A stretch of DNA of 64,000 nucleotides from Pseudomonas syringae (GTDB lineage Bacteria; Pseudomonadota; Gammaproteobacteria; Pseudomonadales; Pseudomonadaceae): the NCBI RefSeq assembly GCF_000737245.1, contig NZ_JPQU01000067.1:1-64000 (forward strand). The letters are read 5' to 3'. The position numbers and the translations under genes are program-made. Below, piece by piece: positions 18,950-27,734 of this stretch. The notes beneath the pieces are model-generated. The model searched no databases. It was not told where the DNA came from and was given only the letters and a program-made list of their open reading frames with translations. Position 1 is the stretch's first letter, and every line of letters starts with the position of its first letter.

Positions 18950-19552
18950 ATGTTGAAAATAGTCCACCTGCTGACGGGAGCCGCTGCCCTGCTGCTTTCC
19001 TTTATCCCTGCCCTGCGTGACGAAGCCCTGGCTTCATATCTGCAGCCCGAAGCGCTGTACCTGGCATTATTCGGCCTGCTCAATCTTGTACTTGCACCCG
19101 TGATCCCTTACTGGAACAGGGGACCACGTCACCAACTGCAGAATCTGGTCAGCGCTTTGCTCGTTCTGGCGGTTGCCCTTCAAATCCTGACGTTGCTCGT
19201 TCCACTGGAAACCATCGCTGGTCAGCCCGCTGTCATGATGGGTCTGATTGCCGCAGCACTTGCTGTCGCGCTTCATCTTGCCGTGAGTTTCTATCGCTCC
19301 TCACCTTCGCCGGCCGCTCAAAGCCACGACATGACGAATCGGGATACCGGCACCGTGAAGTGGTTCAACACTTCCAAAGGCTTCGGTTTTATTTCCCGCG
19401 ACTCTGGCGACGATATCTTCGTGCACTTCCGCGCCATTCGCGGCGAAGGCCACCGGGTCCTGGTCGAAGGCCAGCGGGTGGAGTTTTCTGTCATGAACCG
19501 CGACAAAGGCTTACAGGCCGAAGACGTGATTGCGGCGTTGCCTCGTCGCTGA
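18950..19552 (+). CDS. Membrane-anchored cold-shock-domain protein
   Basis: A 200-residue protein with two parts. Residues 1-115 hold about four hydrophobic helices (near 5-20, 35-52, 65-85 and 94-114); residues 133-198 form a complete cold-shock domain with RNP1-like KGFGFISR and RNP2-like DIFVHF. Cold-shock proteins bind single-stranded RNA or DNA, so this would place a nucleic-acid-binding domain at the inner membrane facing the cytoplasm. PAO1 has a cold-shock gene at the equivalent position (PA0961). ATG start; a bidirectional terminator follows it. The function of the membrane portion is unknown. Confidence 0.88.
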   Translation: MLKIVHLLTGAAALLLSFIPALRDEALASYLQPEALYLALFGLLNLVLAPVIPYWNRGPRHQLQNLVSALLVLAVALQILTLLVPLETIAGQPAVMMGLIAAALAVALHLAVSFYRSSPSPAAQSHDMTNRDTGTVKWFNTSKGFGFISRDSGDDIFVHFRAIRGEGHRVLVEGQRVEFSVMNRDKGLQAEDVIAALPRR

Positions 19553-19577
19553 TCATCACTGTTGCAAAAACCGCTCG

Positions 19578-19620
19578 TAAAAAAGCGCCCCCTCTATAAA
19601 TAGAAGGGGCGCTTTTTTTG
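19578..19620. terminator. Bidirectional terminator between the cold-shock gene and slyX
   Basis: AAAAAAGCGCCCC...GGGGCGCTTTTTTT with stem GCGCCCCCTCT / AGAAGGGGCGC has A and T runs on both sides and so serves both convergent genes. Confidence 0.9.
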
Positions 19621-19647
19621 GGCCCCGATTTCGTACATTCGCCTTGC

Positions 19648-19854
19648 TTAGTAGTGCGGCGGCGGCGCGTCTTCTCCGAAAATCTCGAACTGACTGCCCA
19701 ACTCTTCCTGACGCTTGAGCATTGCCGCCATTTGCTGCTGTAGGCGATCCAGAGCACGCTGCTGAGTGACCAGCACATCGTTCAGTGCCTGGATCGTGTC
19801 ATCCTGGAAAGCCAGCCGACTCTCCAGCTCCGTCACCCGATCTTCGAGATTCAT
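19648..19854 (-). CDS. slyX: SlyX-family coiled-coil protein
   Basis: A 68-residue protein, almost entirely coiled coil ([39 protein letters not shown]), ending in the SlyX signature PPPHY. Molecular role unknown; named from proximity to slyD in enteric bacteria. Its ATG overlaps the stop of the HIT gene by 4 nt (ATGA), so they are co-translated. Confidence 0.93.
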   Translation of the reverse strand: MNLEDRVTELESRLAFQDDTIQALNDVLVTQQRALDRLQQQMAAMLKRQEELGSQFEIFGEDAPPPHY

Positions 19855-20282
19855 AATGGCTGCTCCGCGAACTGCAGGTCTTCAAGAGACGCGCCCTGCA
19901 GTGTGCCCAGAATCGCTGCGAACTGCTCAGCTGCATAAGGTTGCGCAGGATGCTTGCCCCAGACGGGCGCTGGCCAGGCGATGTCGTCCCGCTTGCGCAC
20001 GATGACATGCATGTGAAGCTGGCTTACAACGTTGCCCAGCGCAGCCACGTTCAACTTGTCGGCAGCGAACAATTTGCCGAGAACTTGCGACAACGCCGTC
20101 GTTTCACGCCACAACTGCAACTGGTCCTGTGCGTCCAATTGGAATATTTCACAGATATCTGCCCGTCGAGGCACAAGGATAAACCAGGGGTAATTGGAAT
20201 CGTTGGACAAGAGGAGACGACACAGCGGGAAGTCGCCGATCAGCAAAGTATCTTGTTGCAAGCGTGAATCCAGAACGAACAC
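19851..20282 (-). CDS. HIT-family protein with Gln at the first triad position
   Basis: A 143-residue histidine-triad nucleotide-binding protein. The motif is [10 protein letters not shown] at 88-97: the second and third His (90, 92) are present but the first is Gln88. HIT enzymes hydrolyse or transfer nucleotides from phosphoramidates or dinucleoside polyphosphates; the substrate here is unknown. The start codon appears to be GTG ([10 protein letters not shown]). It forms a two-gene unit with slyX, as with PA0959-PA0960 of PAO1. Confidence 0.88.
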   Translation of the reverse strand: MFVLDSRLQQDTLLIGDFPLCRLLLSNDSNYPWFILVPRRADICEIFQLDAQDQLQLWRETTALSQVLGKLFAADKLNVAALGNVVSQLHMHVIVRKRDDIAWPAPVWGKHPAQPYAAEQFAAILGTLQGASLEDLQFAEQPL

Positions 20283-21296
20283 GTTATAACTCCTGACCTA
20301 CAGGTTAATTTTAGCGCTGCCTCGTGTTAATGAGCGCCACACAATACCCAGCAGGATACTCGGGAATATCCATGACTTCACTGCCCCGTGGCAGTTAATG
20401 CATTTTTTGGTGCACTCACGTGAAGCTCTCAGCCCAGCCGAGCCCAGCCCCACTCAGGCCCGCACCACCAGCGCACATGAAGATCAGGAAACGCCCTGTT
20501 TTCACCCAGCCTCCTCCTCGCTCACGGTTGAGACGGGTGTTACGAATCTCCACTACGAAATGATTTCTAAGGGGCGTTTTTCGGCGCGACCTGCCGCGAT
20601 GTAATACAAATGAAGCATCAGCGCGATAAAGCTGATTATCGGCGAAGGGCGAGGTACCAGGTTGAGGCACGCCTGAGAGAAAACGCACCAAAACGACCCA
20701 CTCGGCGAATCGGAAAAAACGGATTTATCCGGGAATTACCCACTGAGCAAGCACTGGGGTAACGCAGACATGGTTAAAAAGCTTTTCAAGCCCCTAAAGG
20801 ATCACGACAGCGCAAAGCGCCGTAAAATACTTTTCCTTTTAAAAACAGTGGCTTATGTAAATAGAGTCAAGTGAATGCGAGGTTTTTCACATTTTTTTCT
20901 CATCAGCTGGAATTTTGTGCACGGTTGTTGCTATAACCCTTATCAAGGCCAACGGGGCCGCTGGCGGAAAACAGCGCTCTGGGGTCAAAGGAAAGCGACA
21001 AGCGATGCGTCAGGGAGGATCGGCTGCCAGGGACGTAAACTTTTTAGATCTATGGTCCTGCCATTCAGAGTGCTAAAAAGTTGTTTGGGCCAATAAAATG
21101 GGCCCTGTTTTGCGACATGGATAGTGTGCATCTGCGACATCGCCGTAAAGATTTTGCAAGGACAGCTGAGTAACTATCGCCACCATTGTCAGCGTGATAT
21201 AAGTTTCGCCGACACAAAAAAAAGAAAGAGCCGTCCAGATAAAAAAACAGGTGGGCGGCAGTACTCTTCTCTTAAAAACCAAAGGAGCAAGTCACG
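20283..21296. other. 1-kb gene-free interval upstream of oprD
   Basis: No frame has a convincing start, family or codon use. It separates the minus-strand HIT/slyX unit from plus-strand oprD, so it must hold two divergent promoters. The oprD-proximal 100 bp are A-rich (ACACAAAAAAAAGAAAG, CAGATAAAAAAACAGG), consistent with a long regulated leader. No terminator, tRNA or REP unit was found. Confidence 0.6.
21274..21296 (+). promoter_or_regulatory. oprD ribosome-binding site within an A-rich leader
   Basis: AAAAACCAAAGGAGCAAGTCACG precedes the ATG: a GGAG core with 9-nt spacing. The adjoining A-rich AAAAACCAAA could be bound by Hfq/Crc, which favours AAN repeats; this is a suggestion only. Confidence 0.5.
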
Positions 21297-22619
21297 ATGA
21301 GAGTGATGAAGTGGAGCGCAATTGCACTGGCAGTTACTGCAGCCAGCACCCAACTGGCAACGGCAGCAGCCTTCGTCAGCGACCAGTCTGAAGCCAAGGG
21401 TTTCATCGAAGGCAGCACACTGGACCTGAAAGCTCGCAACTACTATTTCAACCGCGACAAGAAAGACGGCGCTGTTGACGACAAAGACTGGACTCAAGGT
21501 TTCTGGGGCAATTTCAGCACCGGTTACACTCAGGGCACCATCGGTGTCGGCGTTGAGGCTTTCGGCTACTTTGGCCTGAAACTTGACGGTCAGGACAAGT
21601 ACTCCGGTTCCGGCAACCTGGTAACCAACAGCCAGGGCCAGAACGAAGACAGCTTCGGCAAAGCCGGTGGCGCTATTAAGTTCCGCGTTTCGAAAACCGA
21701 ATTGAAAATCGGTGACATGCAGCCTACCAGCCCGGTATTCGCCGTGGGCGGGTCCCGTCTGTTGCCACAAACCGCGACCGGTATCAGCCTGCAGAGCAGT
21801 GAGATCAAGGGTCTGGATCTCGAAGGTGGCCACTTCACTTCGGGCACCAGCCAGGATGACATGAGCCACAGCGGCAACATCTGGGCGACCTATGCGGGTC
21901 AATCGGCAAAATCTGCTGATTTCATCGGTGGCAAATACGCCATCACTGACAGCCTGGGCGTTGCGTTCTACGGCGCGAAGCTGGAAGACATCTGGGATCA
22001 GTACTACGCCAACCTGAACTACGCATTGCCGCTGACTGATTCCCAGTCCCTGGCATTCGATGCCAACCTGTACCGCACTGTCGACGAAGGCAGCGCTAAA
22101 GCAGGCGACATCAGCAACACCGCGTTCTCCGGTTCCGTTGCCTACTCGTTCGCAGCTGCGCACACCCTGACCCTGGCATTCCAGAAGATCAACGGTGATA
22201 CGCCTTTCGACTACATCGGTATTGGCGACAACAATAAGGGTGGCGACTCGATCTTCCTGAACAACTCCATCCAGTACTCTGACTTCAACGGTCCTGGTGA
22301 GAAGTCCTGGCAAGCTCGCTACGACCTGAACATGGCTCCGTACGGCGTGCCTGGCCTGAGCTTCATGACCCGCTACATCAAAGGTTATGACATCGACGGC
22401 ACCAACACACCGACTAACAGCTCCTACGCTGGTCTGTACGGTGCAGATGGCAAGCACCACGAAACCAACCTTGAAGCCAAGTACGTACTGCAGACTGGGC
22501 CAGCCAAGGATCTGTCGTTCCGTATTCGTCAAGCCTGGCACCGCGCCAATGCTGATCAGGGCGAAGGCGATATCAACGAGTTCCGCCTGATTGTCGACTA
22601 CCCGATCTCGGTCCTGTAA
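21297..22619 (+). CDS. oprD: Outer-membrane porin OprD
   Basis: Substrate-specific 18-strand porin; in P. aeruginosa it takes up basic amino acids and small peptides and admits carbapenems. It has 440 residues: a signal peptide (about 1-24, VMKWSAIALAVTAASTQLATA), then mature AFVSDQSEAKGFIEGSTLDL. Segments I recall from P. aeruginosa OprD are conserved, such as GPGEKSWQARYDLN, GKHHETNLEAKYV and SFRIRQAWHRANADQGEGD, and it ends in a C-terminal hydrophobic residue after DYPISV. Synteny (HIT, slyX and the cold-shock gene on one side, a lipoprotein and proS on the other) matches PA0958. Substrate preference in this species cannot be read from sequence. Confidence 0.93.
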   Translation: MRVMKWSAIALAVTAASTQLATAAAFVSDQSEAKGFIEGSTLDLKARNYYFNRDKKDGAVDDKDWTQGFWGNFSTGYTQGTIGVGVEAFGYFGLKLDGQDKYSGSGNLVTNSQGQNEDSFGKAGGAIKFRVSKTELKIGDMQPTSPVFAVGGSRLLPQTATGISLQSSEIKGLDLEGGHFTSGTSQDDMSHSGNIWATYAGQSAKSADFIGGKYAITDSLGVAFYGAKLEDIWDQYYANLNYALPLTDSQSLAFDANLYRTVDEGSAKAGDISNTAFSGSVAYSFAAAHTLTLAFQKINGDTPFDYIGIGDNNKGGDSIFLNNSIQYSDFNGPGEKSWQARYDLNMAPYGVPGLSFMTRYIKGYDIDGTNTPTNSSYAGLYGADGKHHETNLEAKYVLQTGPAKDLSFRIRQAWHRANADQGEGDINEFRLIVDYPISVL

Positions 22620-22643
22620 TCGCAGTCTCGCTACTTGTTAAAG

Positions 22644-22671
22644 AAAAAGCCCGGCTCTTGCCGGGCTTTTT
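22644..22671 (+). terminator. oprD terminator
   Basis: AAAAAGCCCGGCTCTTGCCGGGCTTTTT: 7-bp GC stem, short loop, T run, 25 nt after the stop. Confidence 0.92.
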
Positions 22672-22790
22672 CATACGTCAGGAAAAGTATTTTTGCAGCC
22701 TTCCCGTGTCGGTCTTGGCCTGTACGGGGATAGATGCTGCCCGTACAATGCCCAGTCATTTCCAGTCTCAGCAACCGACAACGGCCTACC

Positions 22791-24506
22791 ATGCGCACCA
22801 GTCAATATTTGCTCGCCACACAGAAAGAAACCCCTTCCGATGCGGTCGTGGTCAGCCACCAGCTGATGCTGCGTGCCGGCATGATTCGCAAACTTGCTTC
22901 CGGCCTCTACACCTGGCTGCCCATGGGCCTGCGCGTATTGCGCAAGGTCGAAGTCATCGTTCGTGAAGAAATGGACGCTGCTGGCGCTCTCGAAGTGTTG
23001 ATGCCTGGCATACAGCCTGCGGAGCTCTGGCAGGAGTCCGGCCGCTGGGAACAATATGGTCCTGAGCTGATGCGTCTGACCGATCGGCACAATCGTGAGT
23101 TCTGCCTGGGCCCGACCCATGAAGAAGTCATTACCGATCTGGCACGCAATGAGCTTAATAGCTATAAACAGCTGCCCATCAATCTGTACCAGATCCAGAC
23201 CAAATTCCGCGACGAGATCCGCCCGCGCTTCGGTTTGATGCGCGGCCGTGAATTCGTGATGAAGGATGCGTACTCCTTCCACGCCGACCATGCGTCGCTG
23301 CAGGAAACGTACGATCGCATGCACTTGGCGTACTGCAACGTCTTCACCCGCCTGGGCCTGAAATTCCGCCCGGTAGAGGCTGACAATGGTTCGATCGGCG
23401 GTGCGGGCTCCCATGAGTTCCACGTACTGGCGGACTCAGGTGAAGACGATATCGTGTTCAGCGACGGCTCCGATTACGCCGCCAACATCGAAAAAGCCGA
23501 AGCCGTACCTCGCGAAACCTCTCGCGCGGCGCCGACCGAAGAACTTCGCCTGGTAGATACACCGAATACCAAGACCATTGCGCAGCTGGTCGAAGGGTTC
23601 AATCTGCCAATCGAGAAGACCATCAAGACCTTGGTGGTTCACGCCGCAGAGGAAGGCAAGTTGATCGCGTTGATCATCCGTGGCGACCACGAACTCAACG
23701 AAATCAAGGCTGCAAAACTCGAACAGGTCGCCAGCCCGCTGGTCATGGCATCCGAAGCCGAACTGCGTGATGCCATCGGTGCTGGCGCAGGCTCCCTGGG
23801 CCCGCTGAATCTGCCGCTGCCGTGCATCATCGACCGCTCGGTTGAGCTGATGAGCGACTTCGGCATCGGTGCGAACATCGACGACAAGCACTACTTCGGC
23901 GTGAACTGGGAGCGGGACCTGCCGGTACCTACCGTTGCCGACCTGCGCAATGTGGTCGCGGGAGATCCTAGCCCGGATGGCAAGGGCACCCTGGAAATCA
24001 AGCGCGGCATCGAAGTGGGCCATATCTTCCAGCTGGGCACCAAGTACAGCGAAGCGATGAAGTGTCAGGTGCTTGGCGAAAACGGCAAGCCGGTGAACCT
24101 TTCCATGGGTTGCTACGGCATCGGGGTTTCCCGTGTCGTTGCCGCTGCAATTGAACAGAACAATGATGCCAATGGCATCATCTGGAACGACACCCTTGCA
24201 CCCTTCCAGATCGCTCTGGTTCCGTTGCGCTATGAGACCGACGCTGTCCGGGAGGCAACTGACAAGCTCTACGCCGAACTGACAGCCGCAGGTTTTGAAG
24301 TGCTGCTGGATGATCGCGACAAGAAAACCAGCCCGGGCAACAAATTCGCTGATATGGAGCTGATTGGTATTCCACATCGCATCGTTGTCAGTGATCGCGG
24401 TCTGGCCGAAGGTAATCTGGAATACAAGAGCCGCACCGAGCCAGAAGCCCAGGCCCTGCCGGTTGCCGACGTACTGTCCTTTATTCAGGGCCGTATTCGC
24501 CGCTGA
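22791..24506 (+). CDS. proS: Prolyl-tRNA synthetase (bacterial type, with editing domain)
   Basis: Class II synthetase. The 571-residue protein starts [18 protein letters not shown]. Motif 2 is visible ([20 protein letters not shown]), followed by the INS editing domain (about 225-405, with [13 protein letters not shown] and [14 protein letters not shown]) and the C-terminal anticodon domain (about 470-571, [10 protein letters not shown]...EVLLDDR). The ATG at 22791 matches the family; the longer frame adds 19 residues. The same MRTSQYLL start is typical of proteobacterial ProS. Confidence 0.97.
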   Translation: MRTSQYLLATQKETPSDAVVVSHQLMLRAGMIRKLASGLYTWLPMGLRVLRKVEVIVREEMDAAGALEVLMPGIQPAELWQESGRWEQYGPELMRLTDRHNREFCLGPTHEEVITDLARNELNSYKQLPINLYQIQTKFRDEIRPRFGLMRGREFVMKDAYSFHADHASLQETYDRMHLAYCNVFTRLGLKFRPVEADNGSIGGAGSHEFHVLADSGEDDIVFSDGSDYAANIEKAEAVPRETSRAAPTEELRLVDTPNTKTIAQLVEGFNLPIEKTIKTLVVHAAEEGKLIALIIRGDHELNEIKAAKLEQVASPLVMASEAELRDAIGAGAGSLGPLNLPLPCIIDRSVELMSDFGIGANIDDKHYFGVNWERDLPVPTVADLRNVVAGDPSPDGKGTLEIKRGIEVGHIFQLGTKYSEAMKCQVLGENGKPVNLSMGCYGIGVSRVVAAAIEQNNDANGIIWNDTLAPFQIALVPLRYETDAVREATDKLYAELTAAGFEVLLDDRDKKTSPGNKFADMELIGIPHRIVVSDRGLAEGNLEYKSRTEPEAQALPVADVLSFIQGRIRR

Positions 24507-24510
24507 GTCT

Positions 24511-24541
24511 TGATAGCGCCCATCGAAAGGTGGGCGCTATC
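24511..24541. repeat. Perfect hairpin after proS
   Basis: GATAGCGCCCA / TGGGCGCTATC, an 11-bp perfect inverted repeat with an 8-nt loop, directly after the proS stop. It lacks a T tract, so it may be a processing or attenuation hairpin between proS and the lipoprotein gene. Confidence 0.5.
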
Positions 24542-24595
24542 GCACCAGCCATGACGCGCAAGCTACGCCACGCGCCTTCATCCGCAAGAGATCTC

Positions 24596-25549
24596 ATGTT
24601 CAACGCAAATCCCCTACGCCTAGGCTGCGCACTCTTGTGCATCACCCTGGTCAGCGGCTGTGCCAATCAGTTGTCACAACGCAGTGAGCACGAAGAGCGT
24701 ATCGAGCGTAAATTGCTCGAGCACAGCGTACAGATCGACATCGGCGAGCCGAAGACTCTTGAGCTCCCGCAACGACGCGTGCGCATTCACGAACACAAGT
24801 CATTCGAAGTGACGGAATTTGAAGTCACTCGTCATTACGACCGCTACACCCCCTACCAGCCCTGGAGAGAAATCTACGAGATTCCCTTGGGAGCGGTCGC
24901 CGTCGTGGCGGGCGTGGGCGCTAACGTGGTCAACGTATTTGCCCTGGGCCGCTTGCCGGACAGCGTGACCAAAGACTGGATCAGCTACGGTTTCGCTGGC
25001 CTCAACCCATTCATGAACGCCCCTTCCCATGGGCGCTCGCAACAGAACCTGGCCTCAATCGACGAAGTACAGCGGGACAGGAAAATCGAAAACTCGACCT
25101 TGCCCTGGAATGAACGACCGGTAATGGTCAAGGCCGGAACTCAGACTCATGATCTGACGACCGACCGAAACGGTGTCTTGCGCTTGAGCCTGCTGGACAG
25201 CCCGTTCGCCGAGCAGGACCTGAGCCATGTCACGCGTCTTTATATAAGTGTTGAAGACGATCAGGATAATGCCCACGCCAATGTGGATCTGCCTATCAGC
25301 CGATCACTGCGGGGTAAGTTGCTGGAAGCTCACGGCCTGATTTACGACGACCTTGAGGACGATGAAGTCAGCCAGTGGGTCTACCGGGTCAAACGCCTCT
25401 CGGACCTGGGCCTGGAAGAAGAAGCCAGCGACCTGGAACAGAGCTTGATCGAAATGACCCGAGACGACCCGCAGCTGCAGCGTGAGTTTCTCAAGTCATT
25501 GGCCAAAGATGCTGGCCGGTTGGTTGCAGATCCGGGTGCAAAGAAGTGA
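24596..25549 (+). CDS. Predicted lipoprotein of unknown function (PA0957-like position)
   Basis: A 317-residue protein with a lipoprotein signal ending LVSGC (Cys about 22) when started at the ATG giving MFNANPLRLGCALL. The frame extends upstream, but the lipobox supports this start. One further hydrophobic stretch (LGAVAVVAGVGANVVNVFAL, about 100-120) could be a membrane or buried segment; the rest is soluble and charged, ending with helices (VKRLSDLGLEEEASDLEQS). No enzymatic motif was seen. It follows proS on the same strand. Confidence 0.8.
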   Translation: MFNANPLRLGCALLCITLVSGCANQLSQRSEHEERIERKLLEHSVQIDIGEPKTLELPQRRVRIHEHKSFEVTEFEVTRHYDRYTPYQPWREIYEIPLGAVAVVAGVGANVVNVFALGRLPDSVTKDWISYGFAGLNPFMNAPSHGRSQQNLASIDEVQRDRKIENSTLPWNERPVMVKAGTQTHDLTTDRNGVLRLSLLDSPFAEQDLSHVTRLYISVEDDQDNAHANVDLPISRSLRGKLLEAHGLIYDDLEDDEVSQWVYRVKRLSDLGLEEEASDLEQSLIEMTRDDPQLQREFLKSLAKDAGRLVADPGAKK

Positions 25550-25613
25550 GGCAACCCCCGGAATGATCTCTCCTGGGGGAATTCTGTGTTTGCCTGCAGG
25601 ACCCTAAGTTCGT

Positions 25614-25699
25614 AGGACCGGCTTTAGCCGGGAGAGCTGCATTCATGACGAAGCAGATGCAGCGCACGTACTGACGTCCTCCCGGCTAAAGCCGGTCCT
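25614..25699. repeat. REP pair, GGACCGGCTTTAGCCGGGA family
   Basis: Perfect 21-bp inverted arms (AGGACCGGCTTTAGCCGGGA and its complement at 25679-25699) around 44 bp. A second doublet of this family is at 43062-43159. It lies between convergent genes. Confidence 0.85.
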
Positions 25700-25741
25700 C
25701 CGGGATTGCACACCAACCCTGGCACACCCCAAAGGCCCCCA

Positions 25742-26803
25742 CTAGGACGAAAACAGTTCCAGCTGTTCATGTGCCCCGCGCAGATCCTGAAGACGCACAC
25801 CAATCCCCAGCAGGCGAACCGGCTTACCTCCCCGGGCAAATGCCTGGGTCAGCAGTTGCTCGAAACTTTCCAGATCCCGGCCTGCACCCGATTGCTCGAG
25901 GGTCGTTTGGGTGAAATCGTGGAACTTCACTTTGACGAAAGGTTTGCCCGGTCGATATTGCTCGTCCATGCGTGCCACCCGGCCAGTGAGTGTTTCCAGC
26001 AACTCAGGAAGCTTCTCAAGACAGCTCGCCAGATCCGGCAAGTCCGTATCGTAGGTATTTTCCACGCTCACCGACTGCCGCCGACTGTCATTTTGCACCG
26101 GGCGATCATCAATACCCCGAGCCAGACTCCACAGGCGTTCTCCGAACGAGCCGAACTCTCGCACCAGGGCGAGCTTCTTCCAGCCCAGCAAATCCGTGCA
26201 ACTGATAATGCCCAGCTTGCCCAATTTGTCAGCGGTCACTTTGCCGACGCCGTGCAGCTTACTCACCGGTAACTGCGCAACGAAGTCCTGGACCTGATTC
26301 GGAGTTATGACGAACAACCCGTTAGGTTTTTTCCAGTCGCTGGCGATTTTCGCCAGAAATTTATTGGGGGCCACGCCGGCGGAAACGGTGATATGCAGTT
26401 GATTGGACACCCGCCGGCGGATGTCCTGGGCGATACGTGTGGCGCTGCCACCGAAGTGGTTGGCCTCAGAGACATCAAGGAACGCCTCATCCAGGGATAA
26501 AGGCTCGATCAGATCCGTGTAATCGCGAAAGATGGTCTGGATCTCTCGGGATGCTTCTTTATAGGCATCCATGCGCGGCTTGACGATGGCGAGATCCGGA
26601 CAGAGCTTCAATGCATGGCGGGAAGACATCGCCGAACGCACACCATAAGCACGCGCCTCATAGTTGCAGGTCGCGATCACACCACGGCGATCCGCTGAGC
26701 CACCGACGGCCAGCGGCTTGCCGGCCAATCGCGGGTCATCGCGCATTTCGATGGCCGCGTAAAAGCAGTCACAGTCGACATGGATGATCTTACGCTGCGT
26801 CAT
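25742..26803 (-). CDS. dinB: DNA polymerase IV (Y family)
   Basis: Error-prone translesion polymerase. The 353-residue protein has Y-family motifs: RKIIHVDCDCFYAAIE (catalytic Asp plus the Tyr steric gate), PLSLDEAFLDV (catalytic Asp-Glu) and the helix-hairpin-helix LHGVGKVTADKL. It ends HEQLELFSS, a beta-clamp-binding-like C-terminus (QLELF). I chose the ATG giving MTQRKIIHV; the longer open frame runs antisense through an initiator tRNA and is not coding. I could not find a CTG-N10-CAG LexA box upstream. Confidence 0.95.
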   Translation of the reverse strand: MTQRKIIHVDCDCFYAAIEMRDDPRLAGKPLAVGGSADRRGVIATCNYEARAYGVRSAMSSRHALKLCPDLAIVKPRMDAYKEASREIQTIFRDYTDLIEPLSLDEAFLDVSEANHFGGSATRIAQDIRRRVSNQLHITVSAGVAPNKFLAKIASDWKKPNGLFVITPNQVQDFVAQLPVSKLHGVGKVTADKLGKLGIISCTDLLGWKKLALVREFGSFGERLWSLARGIDDRPVQNDSRRQSVSVENTYDTDLPDLASCLEKLPELLETLTGRVARMDEQYRPGKPFVKVKFHDFTQTTLEQSGAGRDLESFEQLLTQAFARGGKPVRLLGIGVRLQDLRGAHEQLELFSS

Positions 26804-27025
26804 GAAGGGCGTTTTGGGAGAGGAATGGTCGGCCAGTATCTCATTCGCGCCAAAAAGTGGCATCTCATGATGTGAGAAAGCGGCATTCAGCAAATAAGAA
26901 TTCGCCGTCGCTAAACACTGAAATATCGCCGCACAGCCCCGCCCAGTATGGGCCAAACGATTATTACGGTGCACATTTGGAGAGCTAAGCACTTGAACGA
27001 AAAGCGTTTTTTCTGAATTAACAAT

Positions 27026-27053
27026 TGACAGGCCGGCAATGCTCTGTAGAATG
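27026..27053 (+). promoter_or_regulatory. Promoter of the first initiator tRNA
   Basis: TTGACA, 16-bp spacer, TAGAAT; a near-consensus sigma-70 promoter 12 bp before the tRNA. Confidence 0.85.
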
Positions 27054-27065
27054 CCGACACACAGA

Positions 27066-27142
<77 letters not shown>

Positions 27143-27152
27143 AACATCAAAG

Positions 27153-27181
27153 AAGGCTACTCGAAAGAGTGGCCTTTTTTG
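27153..27181 (+). terminator. Terminator of tRNA-fMet copy 1
   Basis: AAGGCTACTC GAAA GAGTGGCCTT followed by TTTT. Confidence 0.85.
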
Positions 27182-27280
27182 TGCGCGTGGATTTATGCAC
27201 CTCTGTCCGTAGGTGCTCGTACGCTCCTAAAGGGTATGCGCCTCAATCACCGCTTATTTGGCTGCTTTCTGGATTAAAGG

Positions 27281-27308
27281 TTGACACCCCGGCGTTCCAC
27301 TGTAGAAT
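27281..27308 (+). promoter_or_regulatory. Promoter of the second initiator tRNA
   Basis: TTGACA, 16-bp spacer, TAGAAT; same boxes and spacing as the first copy, while the spacer itself has diverged. Confidence 0.85.
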
Positions 27309-27321
27309 GCCGCCACACAGA

Positions 27322-27398
<77 letters not shown>

Positions 27399-27408
27399 AA
27401 CATCAAAG

Positions 27409-27437
27409 AAGGCTACTCGAAAGAGTGGCCTTTTTTG
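27409..27437 (+). terminator. Terminator of tRNA-fMet copy 2
   Basis: Same hairpin as after copy 1: AAGGCTACTC / GAGTGGCCTT, T run. Confidence 0.85.
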
Positions 27438-27523
27438 TGCCTGCAAGAAAAATTTCCACCTCGCCGCCAACCCATTGTCCACCAACGCAATTTTCGTCGG
27501 CCCTGACGTTTAATCGTCACGCC

Positions 27524-27563
27524 CTGTAACGTAATATTACAAAGCCCGACAGTTTTGTTACAG
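27524..27563. promoter_or_regulatory. Inverted repeat CTGTAAC...GTTACAG upstream of mprF
   Basis: Seven-base arms separated by 26 nt; the first arm also belongs to a tighter palindrome TGTAACGTAATATTACA. Possible regulator binding site for mprF; no named regulator can be assigned by eye. Confidence 0.3.
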
Positions 27564-27734
27564 CCTGCCGATAGTGTGGGGTAGCTGAACTGCTCCTGAA
27601 CGGTTACACAAACGCATCTGCTCCATTCGCTCGTTAGACGTTGACGCGCTAACATCTCGAAATATTTTCTGCGTAGGGATTGGTAACTTGGCTGTATACC
27701 TCCATTCTGTCCCGCACGATCCAAGGAGTGATTG

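Larger units (their letters stand above)
27399..27734. other. Interval between tRNA-fMet copy 2 and mprF
   Basis: It contains the second tRNA terminator (27409-27437), an inverted repeat at 27524-27563 and the mprF ribosome-binding site AAGGAGTG at 27723-27730. No additional gene is visible. Confidence 0.7.

Noticed and set aside
21189-22541. 450-codon minus-strand frame opposite oprD
   Set aside because: OprD is strongly supported by signal peptide and conserved segments; the frame is an antisense artefact.
26804-27000. LexA box upstream of dinB
   Set aside because: Only CTG-N13-CAG arrangements were seen; the consensus needs N10.
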